64,000 nt of DNA, taken from assembly GCF_040546585.1 (NCBI RefSeq), contig NZ_JBEPOC010000001.1, positions 868,001 through 932,000 of the forward strand, given 5' to 3'. The notes beneath the pieces were generated by a model, which was not told the DNA's origin, ran no database searches, and was given only the letters and a program-made list of their open reading frames with translations. Position 1 is the stretch's first letter. Every line of letters begins with the position of its first letter. Origin of the DNA: Marmoricola sp. OAE513 (GTDB lineage: Bacteria; Actinomycetota; Actinomycetes; Propionibacteriales; Nocardioidaceae). The position numbers were made by a program, and so were the translations under genes. Below are positions 52,945 to 62,783 of the stretch, piece by piece.

Positions 52945-53733
52945 ATGGCGACCTCCCGAGCGGTCGGACTGCCGCGCTGGCTCCTTGCTCCGGCCCTGGT
53001 CGGCGCGGCGTTCGTCCTGCTCCCCCTGGTCGCGATCGTGCTGCGGGTCGACTGGAGCAACTTCTTCGACCTGATCACCTCGGAGTCCTCGCGCGACGCG
53101 TTGTGGCTCAGTCTCCAGACCTCCGCGGCGAGCACCGTGCTCTGCGTGCTGCTCGGCGTCCCGATGGCCGTGGTGCTGGCGCGCACCGACTTCCCCGGGC
53201 AGAACCTGGCCCGCTCGGTCGTCCTGCTGCCGCTGGTCCTGCCACCGGTCGTCGGCGGTCTTGCGCTCCTCTACACGTTCGGCCGACGGGGGCTGCTCGG
53301 CCACGCACTCGAGGTGATGGACGTGCGGATCGCGTTCTCGACGATCGCGGTCGTGCTGGCCCAGACCTTCGTCGCACTGCCGTTCCTCGTGGTCAGCCTG
53401 GAGGGCACGCTGCGCAGCGCGGGCACCCGGTACGAGGCAGTGGCCGCGTCGCTCGGCGCCGGCCCCGGGACGGTGTTCCGACGGGTGACGCTGCCCATGG
53501 TCCTGCCCGGCCTGCTGGCCGGCGCGGTGCTCTCGTTCGCCCGGGCCATGGGTGAGTTCGGCGCGACGATCACCTTCGCGGGGAGTCTGCAGGGGGTCAC
53601 CCGGACCCTCCCGCTCGAGATCTACCTGCAGCGCGAGAGCGACCCCGACGCGGCGGTCGCGCTCGCCCTGGTGCTGGTCGTCGTCGCGGTCGTCGTGATC
53701 GCCGTCGCCCGGCCGGATCGGATGCGGACATGA
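52945..53733 (+). CDS. modB: ModB, molybdate ABC transporter permease
   Basis: 262 residues, five to six membrane helices. The binding-protein-dependent transport motif is [31 protein letters not shown] (EAA loop), preceded by [20 protein letters not shown]. It starts 13 bp after modA and overlaps modC by 4 bp. Confidence 0.94.
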   Translation: MATSRAVGLPRWLLAPALVGAAFVLLPLVAIVLRVDWSNFFDLITSESSRDALWLSLQTSAASTVLCVLLGVPMAVVLARTDFPGQNLARSVVLLPLVLPPVVGGLALLYTFGRRGLLGHALEVMDVRIAFSTIAVVLAQTFVALPFLVVSLEGTLRSAGTRYEAVAASLGAGPGTVFRRVTLPMVLPGLLAGAVLSFARAMGEFGATITFAGSLQGVTRTLPLEIYLQRESDPDAAVALALVLVVVAVVVIAVARPDRMRT

Positions 53734-54776
53734 GCATCGAGCTCGCCGCCTCCCTCGCCGAGCGCCGGTACGACGTCCGGTTCAGCATCGCTGCCGGTGA
53801 GACCGTCGCGCTGCTCGGTGCGAACGGTTCCGGGAAGTCGACGACCCTCGGCGTCCTGGCCGGGCTGGTGCGACCCGACGAGGGTCGGGTGGTGATCGGC
53901 GGGACGACCGTGCTCGACACCGCCGGCGGAACCGACCTGCCGCCGCACCGACGCCGGGTTGCCCTGATGACCCAGGACCCGCTGCTGTTCCCGCACCTGC
54001 GGGTCCGCGACAACGTGGCGTTCGGGCCGCGGAGCTCGGGCCGGTCGCGCAGCGAAGCGGCCCGGATCGCCGACCACTGGCTCGAGGAGGTCGGAGCGAC
54101 CGACCTCGCCGACCGGCGCGCGTCCGCGGTCTCCGGCGGCCAGGCCCAGCGGATCGCCCTGGCCCGGGCCCTGGCCGCAGATCCGGAGCTGCTGCTCCTC
54201 GACGAGCCGATGTCCTCGCTCGACGTCGCCCTGGCTCCGGGACTCCGGCAGACCCTGCGCTCGGCCCTCGCCGACCGCACCGCGGTCGTCGTCACCCACG
54301 ACGTCCTGGACGCCCTCCTGCTGGCAGACCGCGTCGTGGTCCTCGACGAGGGACGGGTCGTCGAGGACGGCAGCACCTCCGAGGTGCTCTCCCGGCCGCG
54401 CAGCGCGTTCGCCGCCAGGATCGCCGGGCTGAACCTGATGGCCGGGAGCTGGGACGGTGTGAACGTCGTGCTCCCCGGAGGCACGCTGCTGCACGGGATG
54501 ACCGCCGGCCCGGCACCGACCGCCGGCGGCGACGTGGTCGCGACCTTCCGCCCCGCCTCGGTCGCGGTGTTCCGCGAACCCGTTGCCGGCAGCCCCCGCA
54601 ACTCGTTCGTCGCGACGGTCGAGGAGCTCGAGCCGCTCGGCGACGTCGTCCGGGTGCGCTGCGGGGCGATCAGCGCGGACGTGACGCTGCGGGCCGCCGC
54701 CGAGCTCGGCCTGGTCCCAGGTCTGCAGGTGACCCTGAGCGTGAAGGCGACCGAGGTCGCGGTCTACGGACGCTGA
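53730..54776 (+). CDS. modC: ModC, molybdate ABC transporter ATPase
   Basis: 348 residues. Walker A is [11 protein letters not shown], the Q-loop [11 protein letters not shown], the signature [17 protein letters not shown], Walker [13 protein letters not shown] and the H-loop [10 protein letters not shown]. The C-terminal ~120 residues contain a TOBE/MOP-like domain ([20 protein letters not shown]). It energises molybdate import. The end of the gene is part of a shared terminator hairpin. Confidence 0.94.
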   Translation: MSIELAASLAERRYDVRFSIAAGETVALLGANGSGKSTTLGVLAGLVRPDEGRVVIGGTTVLDTAGGTDLPPHRRRVALMTQDPLLFPHLRVRDNVAFGPRSSGRSRSEAARIADHWLEEVGATDLADRRASAVSGGQAQRIALARALAADPELLLLDEPMSSLDVALAPGLRQTLRSALADRTAVVVTHDVLDALLLADRVVVLDEGRVVEDGSTSEVLSRPRSAFAARIAGLNLMAGSWDGVNVVLPGGTLLHGMTAGPAPTAGGDVVATFRPASVAVFREPVAGSPRNSFVATVEELEPLGDVVRVRCGAISADVTLRAAAELGLVPGLQVTLSVKATEVAVYGR

Positions 54777-54802
54777 GGCGGACCCTCAGGCGCGCAGCGT
54801 CC
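54768..54802. terminator. bidirectional hairpin at the modC end
   Basis: GGACGCTG (54768-54775) pairs with CAGCGTCC (54795-54802), with an inner CTGAGG/CCTCAG. It spans both stop codons of the convergent modC and FMN-reductase genes. Confidence 0.6.
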
Positions 54803-55343
54803 CCACAGCAGCCGTCAGCTTCACGAGCTGGTTCAGCAGGTTCTTCAGCTCACCCTCGCGGCGGTCGCTCGGCGTGAACTCACCGTCCGGCCACTCGCTG
54901 AACGTGGAGAACGTGAGCTGGGCCCGGGTCGCGACCATCATCACGTTGGCCACGATCGTGCGCCAGTGCTCCACAGCGCGGACGCCCTCGTTGGCGCCGT
55001 ACGAGACGAAGCCGACGGCCTTGTGGGCCCACTCGGGGTAGAGCACGTCGAGGGCGTTCTTCATCGCCGCGGGGACACCGTGGTTGTACTCCGGCGTCAC
55101 CCAGACGAAGCCGTCGAACTCGTCGATCTTTGCGCTCCACGCGCGGGTCTGCGGGATCTCGTACTCGCGGTTCGCAGCGCCGGGGATCACCGGCTCGCAG
55201 AGCAGCGGCAGGTCGAAGTCGGCCAGCTCGACGATCTCGAACTCGGCGTCGCCCCGCTGGCGGGCGCGCTCGAGCACCCACTGCGCGACGTGCGTGCCCT
55301 TCCGACCGGGGCGGGTACTTCCGACAAGGATCGCGATCTTCAT
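54786..55343 (-). CDS. NADPH-dependent FMN reductase family protein
   Basis: 185 residues, flavodoxin-like fold. GSTRPGRKGTHVAQWV at the N-terminus binds the FMN phosphate, and VTPEYNHGVPAAMKNALD is the family signature. It reduces FMN or quinones/azo compounds with NAD(P)H; the exact substrate is unknown. Convergent with modC, divergent from the lipoprotein gene. Confidence 0.9.
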   Translation of the reverse strand: MKIAILVGSTRPGRKGTHVAQWVLERARQRGDAEFEIVELADFDLPLLCEPVIPGAANREYEIPQTRAWSAKIDEFDGFVWVTPEYNHGVPAAMKNALDVLYPEWAHKAVGFVSYGANEGVRAVEHWRTIVANVMMVATRAQLTFSTFSEWPDGEFTPSDRREGELKNLLNQLVKLTAAVGTLRA

Positions 55344-55372
55344 CCCGCAACCCTATGCGGCATGCTTGCAGC

Positions 55373-55780
55373 GTGAAGATCGTGGTAGCAGCCGCCAGCG
55401 TCCTGGCCGTGCTCGCCCTGAGCGGGTGCGGCGGCGACGGGGACACGCCCACCCCGGGCGACATCATGTCCACCGGCTTCCTGGACCAGGAGCCGACCGG
55501 CCTGGTGCGCGGCACGCTCTACCAGGTCGACGCGGACGGCAAGAACCCGAAGCCGGTCGCGGGCAGCGTCATCCTCACGGGCACCCGGGGAGCGACGCTG
55601 AGCACCGAGATCGACGCCACCGGTCGCTACGCGATCTCCGTGGCTCCCGGCGACTACGCGGTCACCGGCACCAGCCCGCAGCCCGACGGCGGTGTCGCCC
55701 AGTGCGCGGCGAAGGCCCGGTCGACGAAGGTGGCGGGTGACGCGGAGACCGTGGCGGACGTCTTCTGCTACGTCCGGTGA
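55373..55780 (+). CDS. small secreted lipoprotein
   Basis: 135 residues from a GTG. Signal peptide with lipobox LALSGCGGDG, so the mature protein is lipid-anchored outside. The rest is a single beta domain reminiscent of carboxypeptidase-regulatory/prealbumin-like folds (AGSVILTGTRGATLST, then GRYAISVAPGDYAVTGTS). Two cysteines near the C-terminus (AQC, DVFC) could form a disulfide. Function unknown. Confidence 0.7.
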   Translation: MKIVVAAASVLAVLALSGCGGDGDTPTPGDIMSTGFLDQEPTGLVRGTLYQVDADGKNPKPVAGSVILTGTRGATLSTEIDATGRYAISVAPGDYAVTGTSPQPDGGVAQCAAKARSTKVAGDAETVADVFCYVR

Positions 55781-55882
55781 CCGGCGCCACACAGTGATCT
55801 GACGACGGTCTGCAACCTTTCCGGTGCTCCCTGCATCTAGGTGTGTGAAACCCCCACACCGAAGAACAGGAACACGACCACC

Positions 55883-56497
55883 ATGAGCAAGAAGCAGATC
55901 ATCGCCGCGGCCGTCGCCGTCATCCTGGCAGGCAGCGTCGGCGTTCTCGCCAACGTTCTGACCAGCAACGACCCGGCATCGGCGGCCAAGAAGCCGAGCC
56001 ACACGAAGACCGTCGACGCGACGCCCACCCAGGCCGCCGACGTCGTCCTCCTCCCGGGTGCCGCTGGTCCGGTCAAGGCCGGGATGACCAAGGCCGAGGC
56101 GATCGCGACCGGTCTGTTCGACGCCGACGTGCCGTCCACCGTGGACGGCTGCGAGCCGTTCCCGCTGGTCTGGAAGGCACCGTTCAAGGGCCTCGACGTC
56201 CTGACCACGCGCGCCGGCGACATCACCTCGATCGGCGTCCGCGGCGCCGGCCCCACCACCAGGTCCGGCCTCGGCATCGGCAGCACCGTCGCCGACGTGC
56301 GCGCCGCCGTGAAGGACGCGAAGGTCGTCGAGACCGGCTTCGGCCAGAGCGCGATCTTCGAGCACGACGAGACCACCGACGGCTGGACTGGCTACCTGTT
56401 CAACACCCCGGTCTCCGACCTGCACGACGACGAGCAGGTCAGCTTCATCGAGCTCACCACCGGTGCCAAGCCGGAGATGATGCGCAGCGGTTGCTGA
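55883..56497 (+). CDS. secreted protein, unknown function
   Basis: 204 residues from the ATG at 55883. Signal/anchor helix (about 6-26), then an Ala/Thr/Lys-rich spacer and a folded region with PVKAGMTKAEAIATGLFD and GIGSTVADVRAAVKDAKV. The latter pattern of two helix-capped repeats is seen in extracytoplasmic actinobacterial proteins of unknown role. Cysteines in DGCEPF and at the very C-terminus may pair. Confidence 0.65.
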   Translation: MSKKQIIAAAVAVILAGSVGVLANVLTSNDPASAAKKPSHTKTVDATPTQAADVVLLPGAAGPVKAGMTKAEAIATGLFDADVPSTVDGCEPFPLVWKAPFKGLDVLTTRAGDITSIGVRGAGPTTRSGLGIGSTVADVRAAVKDAKVVETGFGQSAIFEHDETTDGWTGYLFNTPVSDLHDDEQVSFIELTTGAKPEMMRSGC

Positions 56498-56586
56498 CCA
56501 AGGACGCGTCAGCGGCCTTGGTCGATAGTCATCGAGCAGCGAGCGCCGAGGCGAGGTACGAGCTCGGCGACCGAGCGTGTCGAGAT

Positions 56587-56616
56587 GCGGTCATCGAGCT
56601 CGCCGAGATGCGGTGA
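56587..56616 (+). repeat. dispersed repeat variants
   Basis: GCGGTCATCGAGCTCGCCGA followed by GATGCGGTGA, with a further degenerate copy (TGTCGAGATGCGG) before it. It lies in the 132-bp gap downstream of the secreted protein gene. The gap also has an ACCAAGG/CCTTGGT hairpin near 56498-56523 that may be a terminator. Confidence 0.6.
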
Positions 56617-56629
56617 CGGACACGCCTTC

Positions 56630-58693
56630 CTAGCCGATCGCCGCCACCACCCGCGCCGCGTCCTCGGTCGCCTTCTGGATCAGACCGAGACCCGTCGCAT
56701 CACCGATCGCCTCCACCGGTACGCCGGGGAGGCGATCGGTCAATTCGTCGCGCAGCCTCAGCTCGGCCTCGGCCGCGCCCGCCAGGATCACCGAGTCGGC
56801 GGGCAGCACCCGGGCGGTGCCGCCGGACGGCACGAACTCCACACCGCTCGGCACGATCCGCACCACCTCGGCGCGGACGTGCACCGTCACGCCGAGCCGG
56901 TCGAGCCGGTGCATGTGCTCGGTCTTCCGCTTCCATCCGATCTCAGGAGCGATGTCGCGGCCGGCCTCGAGCACGGTGACGGTTCTGCCCCGCGTCGCGA
57001 GGAACTCGGCGAACTCGATGGCGACCAGGTCTCCCCCGACGATGACGACCTGCTTGCCGACCGGCATCCAGGCGCGCGTCGCGCGGCGTACGGCTGCCGG
57101 GGTGACCAGGCGCTGCCCGCGGCCGGCGACCAGGCGCGCACCCGCGCGGTGCAGCAACGGTTGGTCCGCGGTCGACCGACCCGCGAGCAGCTCGCGCAAC
57201 GCAGGACCGTGGAGCACGTGCGGGAGGTCGTCGCCAGGGATGGACGGGACGACGATCCGCGCACCGGTCGCCACGACCACGGCGTCCGGCGCCAGTGCGG
57301 CGACGTCGGCCGCACCGACCCTCACCCCGAGCCGTACGTCGACGGCGCTCGCCTCGATCTCGTGTCGCAGGTAGGTCAGGAACGGCTCGTTCTCCTCGTG
57401 GACGATCGAGGCCCAGAGCAGCGCGCCGCCGAGCTGCCGGTTGGCATCGAGCAGCGTGACCCGGTGCCCGGTGGCCGACGCGCTCCGGGCCGCCTCCATC
57501 CCTCCCGGACCGGCACCGATCACCACCACGTGCTTGCGCTCCCGGGTCGGGAGCAGCGCGAGGTCGGCCTCCTTGCCGGTGCGCGGGTTCACCGCGCAGT
57601 CGACCGAGAAACGCATCTCCAGCGCGTCGATGCAGTTCTCGCACGAGATGCACTGCCGCACGTTGCCGCCGGCAGCCAGCTTGGTCGGCAGGTCCGGGTC
57701 CGCGAGCAGGGGGCGCCCCAGCGCGACGAAGTCCGCGCGGCCGGAGGCGAGCACCTCCTCGGCGAGCGCGGGGTCGTGCAACCGGCCGACGGCGATCACC
57801 GGGACGTCGACGGCCTGGCGGACCGCGGCGGCCGCGCCGACGTTGAGCCCGTCCCCGTCGTCGGACCCGTTGACCATCTTGCTGACCAACCGGTCGATGA
57901 CCCCGCCGCTGACGTGGAACGCGTTCACCCCCGCCTCGACGAGGGCGGGCGCGACCTGGGCGGTCTCGTACATCGGGCGCCCGCCGGCGACCCGTTCGAA
58001 CCCGGAGATGCGCAAGGTGATCGGGAAGTCCTTCCCGACCTCCGAACGGATCGCCGTGAGCGCGTCGAGCACGATCTTCAGGCGCCCCGCGACCCGGTCG
58101 CCGCGGTAGTCGTCGGTGCGTCGGTTCCGCTGCGGCGCGAGGAAGGAGCCGAGCATCATGTAGCCGTGCGCGGCGTGCAGCTCGATGCCGTCGTACCCCG
58201 CTTCGCGAGCCCGACGTACAGCGGCCTTGTAGAGATCCATCAGCGCGCCGATCTGCAGCAGGCTGATCTCCTCCGAGGGCCGCCCCGTGAGGTACGACGG
58301 GATCACCGAGGGTCCCAGCGAGGTCACGCCGTGCATCTCCGGACCGAGGCCGTCGGGGCCGGCGTGCACGATCTGCGGCTGGATCTTTGCCCCGTGGGCG
58401 TGCACGGCCTCCACCAGACGGCGGTGCGCCTCGACGCTCGCGTCGGTGCCGAGGTGGAGGCCGCCCGGGGTCTCGGGGTGCTGGTGGTCGATGCCGGTCG
58501 CGCCGACGGTGATGAGCCCGACCCCGCCCGCTGCGCGTGCCGCGAAGTACGCCACCGTGCGCTCGGACGGTAGACCGTCCGGGGTGCCGTACATGGTCTC
58601 CATCGGCGACATCACGATCCGGTTCCGCAGCTCCATGCTGCCGATCCGACCAGGGGCGAGGAGGTGCGGGTAGGGGTTGGCCGACGACGTCAC
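56630..58693 (-). CDS. 2,4-dienoyl-CoA reductase-like NADH:flavin oxidoreductase
   Basis: 687 residues from a GTG (58693); an ATG at 58759 would add 22 residues. N-terminal FMN TIM-barrel of the old-yellow-enzyme family (IELHAAHGYMMLGSFLAPQ, then RNRRTDDYRG), Fe-S cysteines in RQCISCENCIDAL and DCAVNPRTGKE, then an FAD/NAD(P)-binding half with VVVIGAGPGGMEAARSA and VVIVGGDLVAIEFAEFLA. This is the architecture of FadH and of related bile-acid/steroid enoate reductases. It likely reduces unsaturated CoA esters or ketones. Given the CYP125-like gene nearby, steroid substrates are conceivable. Confidence 0.88.
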   Translation of the reverse strand: MTSSANPYPHLLAPGRIGSMELRNRIVMSPMETMYGTPDGLPSERTVAYFAARAAGGVGLITVGATGIDHQHPETPGGLHLGTDASVEAHRRLVEAVHAHGAKIQPQIVHAGPDGLGPEMHGVTSLGPSVIPSYLTGRPSEEISLLQIGALMDLYKAAVRRAREAGYDGIELHAAHGYMMLGSFLAPQRNRRTDDYRGDRVAGRLKIVLDALTAIRSEVGKDFPITLRISGFERVAGGRPMYETAQVAPALVEAGVNAFHVSGGVIDRLVSKMVNGSDDGDGLNVGAAAAVRQAVDVPVIAVGRLHDPALAEEVLASGRADFVALGRPLLADPDLPTKLAAGGNVRQCISCENCIDALEMRFSVDCAVNPRTGKEADLALLPTRERKHVVVIGAGPGGMEAARSASATGHRVTLLDANRQLGGALLWASIVHEENEPFLTYLRHEIEASAVDVRLGVRVGAADVAALAPDAVVVATGARIVVPSIPGDDLPHVLHGPALRELLAGRSTADQPLLHRAGARLVAGRGQRLVTPAAVRRATRAWMPVGKQVVIVGGDLVAIEFAEFLATRGRTVTVLEAGRDIAPEIGWKRKTEHMHRLDRLGVTVHVRAEVVRIVPSGVEFVPSGGTARVLPADSVILAGAAEAELRLRDELTDRLPGVPVEAIGDATGLGLIQKATEDAARVVAAIG

Positions 58694-58857
58694 GCGCTGA
58701 GGCTCGCACACCCGGGACGGGGCGTCCAGAGTTTTCGTAAAGGGCTTGATGAAACTCATGGGACCACTAAGGTCTCCCTGTGACCCTCACGTCGTTCGTC
58801 AACGAGCCCTCCGCCACTCGACCTCGAGCAAGCTCGGGCGCTCGGTAGCGTCGGCTC

Positions 58858-59724
58858 GTGGACTTCGCGATCGTGGGCGCCATGCTGCCCACCGACCAGC
58901 TCCGGCCGATCGCCGTGGCGGCGGACGAGCTCGGCTACGCCGGCTTCGCGATCGCCGACCACGTCGTCGACCTGGAGAAGCTGGCCACGCCGTACCCCTA
59001 CGAGGACGACGGCTCCCGCCGGTGGGACAGCACCTGCGAGTGGCCCGACCCGTGGGTGCTGGTCGGCGCACTGTCGGCCGTCACCACCCGGATCTCGTTC
59101 TTCACCTCGATCTACGTCGCGGCGATGCGCAGCCCGTACCAGGTCGCGAAGTCCGTCGGCACCGCCGCGGTGATGTCCGGCGGCCGGGTCCGGCTGGGCG
59201 TCGGCGTCGGCTGGTGCCGGGAGGAGTTCGACCTCCTCGAGGAGGACTTCGCGACCCGCGGCAAGCGCACCGACGAGGGCCTCGACCTGGTCCGCCGGCT
59301 CTGGACCGAGGAGTGGGTCTCCACCGACGGACCGCTCTACCCGACGCCGAACCTGACGATGAGTCCGCGTCCGCAAGGCAAGGTGCCGATCCTCATCGGC
59401 GGGATGTCCGAGGTCGCTCTGCGCCGGGCCGCCCGGTACGACGGGTGGATCGGTGACATCTCCTCGACCGAGGACGCGATCGGGTACGCGACCAGGCTGC
59501 GCGGGTACCGCGCCGAGATCGGCATCACCGAGAAGGCGACCGTCATCGCCGCCCTGAACGACGCCCTGACGCCGGAGCAATTCGCCGCTGCCGAGGCCGG
59601 CGGCGTCACCGACGCGATGACGATGCCGTGGCTCTTCTACCACGGCTACAAGGCCACGCTCGACCAGAAGCTGGACGGCATGGAGCGGTTCGCGAACGAC
59701 GTCATCAAGCCGCTCAACGGCTGA
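58858..59724 (+). CDS. LLM-class F420-dependent oxidoreductase
   Basis: 288 residues from a GTG. Luciferase-like TIM barrel: ELGYAGFAIADHVVDLEK, ISFFTSIYVAAMRSPYQVAKS, GGRVRLGVGVGWCREEFDLL and KVPILIGGMSEVALRRAARY. These match the F420-dependent TIGR03619-type enzymes. It probably transfers hydride between F420 and an unknown substrate. It is divergent from the dienoyl-CoA reductase-like gene. Confidence 0.9.
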   Translation: MDFAIVGAMLPTDQLRPIAVAADELGYAGFAIADHVVDLEKLATPYPYEDDGSRRWDSTCEWPDPWVLVGALSAVTTRISFFTSIYVAAMRSPYQVAKSVGTAAVMSGGRVRLGVGVGWCREEFDLLEEDFATRGKRTDEGLDLVRRLWTEEWVSTDGPLYPTPNLTMSPRPQGKVPILIGGMSEVALRRAARYDGWIGDISSTEDAIGYATRLRGYRAEIGITEKATVIAALNDALTPEQFAAAEAGGVTDAMTMPWLFYHGYKATLDQKLDGMERFANDVIKPLNG

Positions 59725-59750
59725 CGGTCTCCCTGACGTCGAGCGATCTC

Positions 59751-59774
59751 CCGGTCGTCGAGCTTGCCGAGACG
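59751..59774 (+). repeat. dispersed repeat, single perfect copy
   Basis: The full CCGGTCGTCGAGCTTGCCGA plus GACG element, between the F420-oxidoreductase gene and the convergent TetR gene. Confidence 0.9.
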
Positions 59775-59795
59775 CGGCGACCACAGCGCTCGAGC

Positions 59796-60437
59796 TCAGG
59801 CGCTCAGGTACGCCGCGATCGCGTTGCGCAGACCGCGCTTCGCGTCGTCCATGTCCGAGTAGGTGCCCAGGTGCCGCTCGTCGGTCAGCCCCTGCATGGC
59901 GCCGGGGATCATCGCGGCCATCTCGCGCACCCGGACCGGGTCGACGTCCAGGTCGGCGAACGCCTGCTGGCACGACTCGATCCAGCCGGACTGCCAGGCC
60001 GCCAGCTCTGCGGCGGTCTTCGGGAACGCACGCTCCAGCTCGTCGCGCTCGCGCGGCAAGGCTCCACGCAGCGTGTTCATCGCCCGTACGTCGGGGGTGT
60101 CCAGCCCGAGCCAGAGCAGGTCGACGATCTGCCCGACGCGGGCCTCGAGCCCGGCCTCGGGATCGGGGCGGAGCTCGAGCTGGCCCCGGCGCTCGGCCAT
60201 GTACCCGAGCACGGCCGCCCAGAAGTCGTCCACGTCGCCGAACTGGTACTTCACCGCTCCCCAGGTGACACCGACCTGCTTGGCGATGTGGTTGGCCGAG
60301 ACCGCCGTCGGGTCACCGGTGGCGAGCGCGTCCAGCGCGGCGGAGAGGACCTTCTGCCGGGTCTCGCTGCCGCGGCGGTTGGGGCGGTGCCCCGCGGAAC
60401 CGGCAGCAGACGTGGTCACCCGCCGGAGCATAGCCAT
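59796..60437 (-). CDS. TetR-family regulator
   Basis: 213 residues (start uncertain: 60437, 60431 or GTG 60419). HTH about 40-70: AVSANHIAKQVGVTWGAVKYQFGDVDDFW. It is divergent from the CYP125-like gene, 156 bp apart, and is its most likely regulator. The gap holds an ACACGTGT palindrome near 60504 and an ATTTG-N10-CAAAT inverted repeat near 60528. Ligand unknown. Confidence 0.87.
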   Translation of the reverse strand: MAMLRRVTTSAAGSAGHRPNRRGSETRQKVLSAALDALATGDPTAVSANHIAKQVGVTWGAVKYQFGDVDDFWAAVLGYMAERRGQLELRPDPEAGLEARVGQIVDLLWLGLDTPDVRAMNTLRGALPRERDELERAFPKTAAELAAWQSGWIESCQQAFADLDVDPVRVREMAAMIPGAMQGLTDERHLGTYSDMDDAKRGLRNAIAAYLSA

Positions 60438-60593
60438 CCGGCGGCACCGAGGAGCCGCGGGACGGTCCCGAACAGTCTCGAAACGATGTCGTGGCGTGGG
60501 TCACACGTGTTAGATTTTTCAGCGGCTATTTGTTCGCCTGTCCAAATGCCCGTTCGCGCCCCCGCCTCAGCGTCGAGACAAGGATTTCTGCAG

Positions 60594-61839
60594 ATGACGA
60601 TCACCGAGCTCCCCGAGGGATTCGACTTCACCGATCCCGACACCATCCTCAAGGGGATCCCGCACAACGAGCACGCGCTCGCACGCCAGACCTCCCCGAT
60701 CCACTGGGTCGAGCAGCCGCAGTCCTCGCGCGACGGCATGGAGGGCGGCACTGGCTACTGGGCGCTCTCCCGCCACGAGGACGTCTCGAAGGTCTCCAAG
60801 GACTCCAAGAACTTCTCCAGCGCCGAGAACTCCGCGATCATCCGGTTCCCCGAGGGGATGCTGCGCGAGATGATCGAGTTCCAGCGCGTGATGCTGCTCA
60901 ACCAGGACGGCGCCGAGCACGACGCCACCCGCAAGATCATCAGCCGCGGCTTCACCCCGCGCTCGATCATGGCGCTGGAGGAGGGCCTCAAGGACCGCGC
61001 CCACAGAGATCGTCGCCGACGCCATCGCCAAGTCCCGGGCCGAGGACGGGATCGACTTCGTGACCGAGGTCGCCGCCGAGCTCCCCCTGCAGGCGATCGC
61101 CAACCTGCTCGGCGTCCCGCAGGAGGACCGCAAGAAGCTCTTCGACTGGTCGAACATGATGCTCGCCGGCGAGGACCCGGAGTTCGAGGGCCAGAACGAA
61201 GTCGCCGCCGCCGAGATCCTGGCGTACGCGATGGGCATGGCCGCGGACCGCAAGGAGAACCCGCGCGACGACATCGTCACCAAGCTGATCACCGCCGACA
61301 AGGACGGTCGCGGCCTGACCGACGACGAGTTCGGCTACTTCGTGGTGATCCTGACGGTGGCCGGCAACGAGACCACCCGCAACGCCATCACCCACGGCAT
61401 GGACGCGTTCCTCAACCACCCCGACCAGTGGGACCGCTGGGTCAAGGACCGGCCGTCCACGATGGTCGACGAGATCACCCGCTGGGCGACCCCGGTGAAC
61501 GTCTTCCAGCGCACCGCCGTGAACGACGTCGAGGTCGGCGGCCAGCTCATCAAGGCCGGCCAGCGCGTCGGCCTCTTCTACGCGTCGGGCAACCACGACG
61601 AAGAGGTGTTCACCGACCCGCACACCTTCGACATCACCCGCGACCCGAACCCGCACCTGGCGTTCGGCGGCCACGGGGCGCACTACTGCATCGGGGCCAA
61701 CCTGGCCCGGGTCGAGATGAACCTGATCTTCAACGAGCTGGCCGACCAGGTCACCAAGATCGAGCGTCTCGGCGAGCCGGTCCGCCTGCGGCACAGCTGG
61801 ATCAACGGCATCAAGGAGATGCGCGTCCGGCTCAGCTGA
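60594..61839 (+). pseudogene. CYP125-like steroid C26 monooxygenase, frameshifted
   Basis: The N-terminus LPEGFDFTDPDTILKGIPHN and the block AEHDATRKIISRGFTPRSIM are very close to CYP125. The frame breaks near 61010-61012 (GCCCACAGAG); dropping one C gives DRATEIVADAIAKSRAEDG and joins the second frame. That frame carries ELPLQAIANLLGVPQEDRKK, the I-helix VAGNETTRNA, ExxR in DEITRWATP and the heme loop AFGGHGAHYCIGANLAR. The repaired protein is 414 residues. CYP125 oxidises the terminal carbon of the cholesterol side chain. As all motifs are intact, a sequence error is likely. Confidence 0.85.
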
Positions 61840-61852
61840 CCTGACCCGAGGG

Positions 61853-61885
61853 AGCCCGACCGCCCGGTGGCGGTCGGGCTTCTTT
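61853..61885 (+). terminator. intrinsic terminator after the CYP125-like gene
   Basis: A perfect 12-bp stem AGCCCGACCGCC / GGCGGTCGGGCT with CGGT loop (61853-61880), followed by TCTTT. It begins 14 bp after the P450 stop. Confidence 0.9.
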
Positions 61886-61938
61886 GCTGTCAGGAGCGGG
61901 AGAGCCCGGGTCAGGTCCGGAGGCACGCTCGTCGGACC

Positions 61939-62289
61939 TCAGCCGGCGGGACGAACGAGTCCCTCGACCAACGACACCGCGTCGTCGACCCGTCCGAGCT
62001 CGTGCAGCCGCGCGACGTACGCCGCCGCAGCCTCGCGCGCCTCGCGTTCGGCTCCGGCACCCGCGACGAAGCTGCCCGCCCTCCCCCGGGTCTCGATGAG
62101 GCCGGACTGCTCGAGCTCGCGGTACGCCCGCGCCACCGTGTTGGCGGCGAGCCCGAGATCCTCGGCGAGCCGCCGTACCGTCGGCAACCGGGTGCCGGCG
62201 ACGAGCGCGCCCGACCGGATCTGCTCGTCGTACTGGGCCCGCACCTGCTCGTACGGCGCCAGGGCGGAGTCCGCGTCGATCGTGATCAC
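61939..62289 (-). CDS. GntR-family regulator (YtrA-like)
   Basis: 116 residues. Winged HTH at about 10-75 (PYEQVRAQYDEQIRSGALVA, then LPTVRRLAEDLGLAANTVARAYRELE), followed by a short helical tail, as in small YtrA-type GntR repressors that often control ABC transporters. No transporter is adjacent. The perfect palindrome TGGTTCGAACCA 51 bp upstream of its start is a candidate operator. Confidence 0.9.
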   Translation of the reverse strand: MITIDADSALAPYEQVRAQYDEQIRSGALVAGTRLPTVRRLAEDLGLAANTVARAYRELEQSGLIETRGRAGSFVAGAGAEREAREAAAAYVARLHELGRVDDAVSLVEGLVRPAG

Positions 62290-62339
62290 GGCGCCATGGT
62301 GCTACGGAACGGCACCTTCTACCCAGCCGTCCAGACAAC

Positions 62340-62351
62340 TGGTTCGAACCA
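62340..62351. promoter_or_regulatory. palindrome, candidate GntR operator
   Basis: TGGTTCGAACCA, a perfect 12-bp palindrome in the gap between the GntR gene and the divergent hypothetical gene. Confidence 0.4.
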
Positions 62352-62417
62352 TGCCCACCGGTGCGGCACACTAGGGCCTGCACGCACACAGGAGGGGGGC
62401 TCCCGTGGAGGGGATCA

Positions 62418-62771
62418 ATGCAGCACGAGCGACCGGGGGGCCGTCATGCCGGGCCTCCGGCTGTCCCGGCGACGACCGCGCAGCTCGCCGGCCTCTGGTC
62501 AGCCGTCTCCGCCACGTTGCGAACCATCGAGGGGCGGCTCCGCTACTACACCGGCGGTGAGCACGACACGCGTCTCGGCGAGCAGCTGACCCTGCTCCCG
62601 GTGATGCACGAGTGGGCCGCCGTCACCGACGTCGAGGTGCGCGACGTCGTCGCGCTGCTCACCCAGTTCGAGACGCTCAGCGTCGGCGGCGAGGCCAACG
62701 AGGCGGCGTACGACGTGATCACCTACACCCGCGAGATGATCCGCTCGCGGTTGCGCGCGGTCCTCGTCTGA
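62418..62771 (+). CDS. hypothetical protein
   Basis: 117 residues from the ATG preceded by GAGGGG. Soluble and largely helical (TTAQLAGLWSAVSATLRTIE, then VRDVVALLTQFETLSVGG). No family was recognised. It is divergent from the GntR gene and convergent with a TetR gene. Confidence 0.6.
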   Translation: MQHERPGGRHAGPPAVPATTAQLAGLWSAVSATLRTIEGRLRYYTGGEHDTRLGEQLTLLPVMHEWAAVTDVEVRDVVALLTQFETLSVGGEANEAAYDVITYTREMIRSRLRAVLV

Positions 62772-62783
62772 GACGGGAGCGGC

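Noticed and set aside
62336-62355. GGTTCGAACC as a tRNA T-loop
   Set aside because: No acceptor, D or anticodon stem around it; it is a plain palindrome, better read as an operator.
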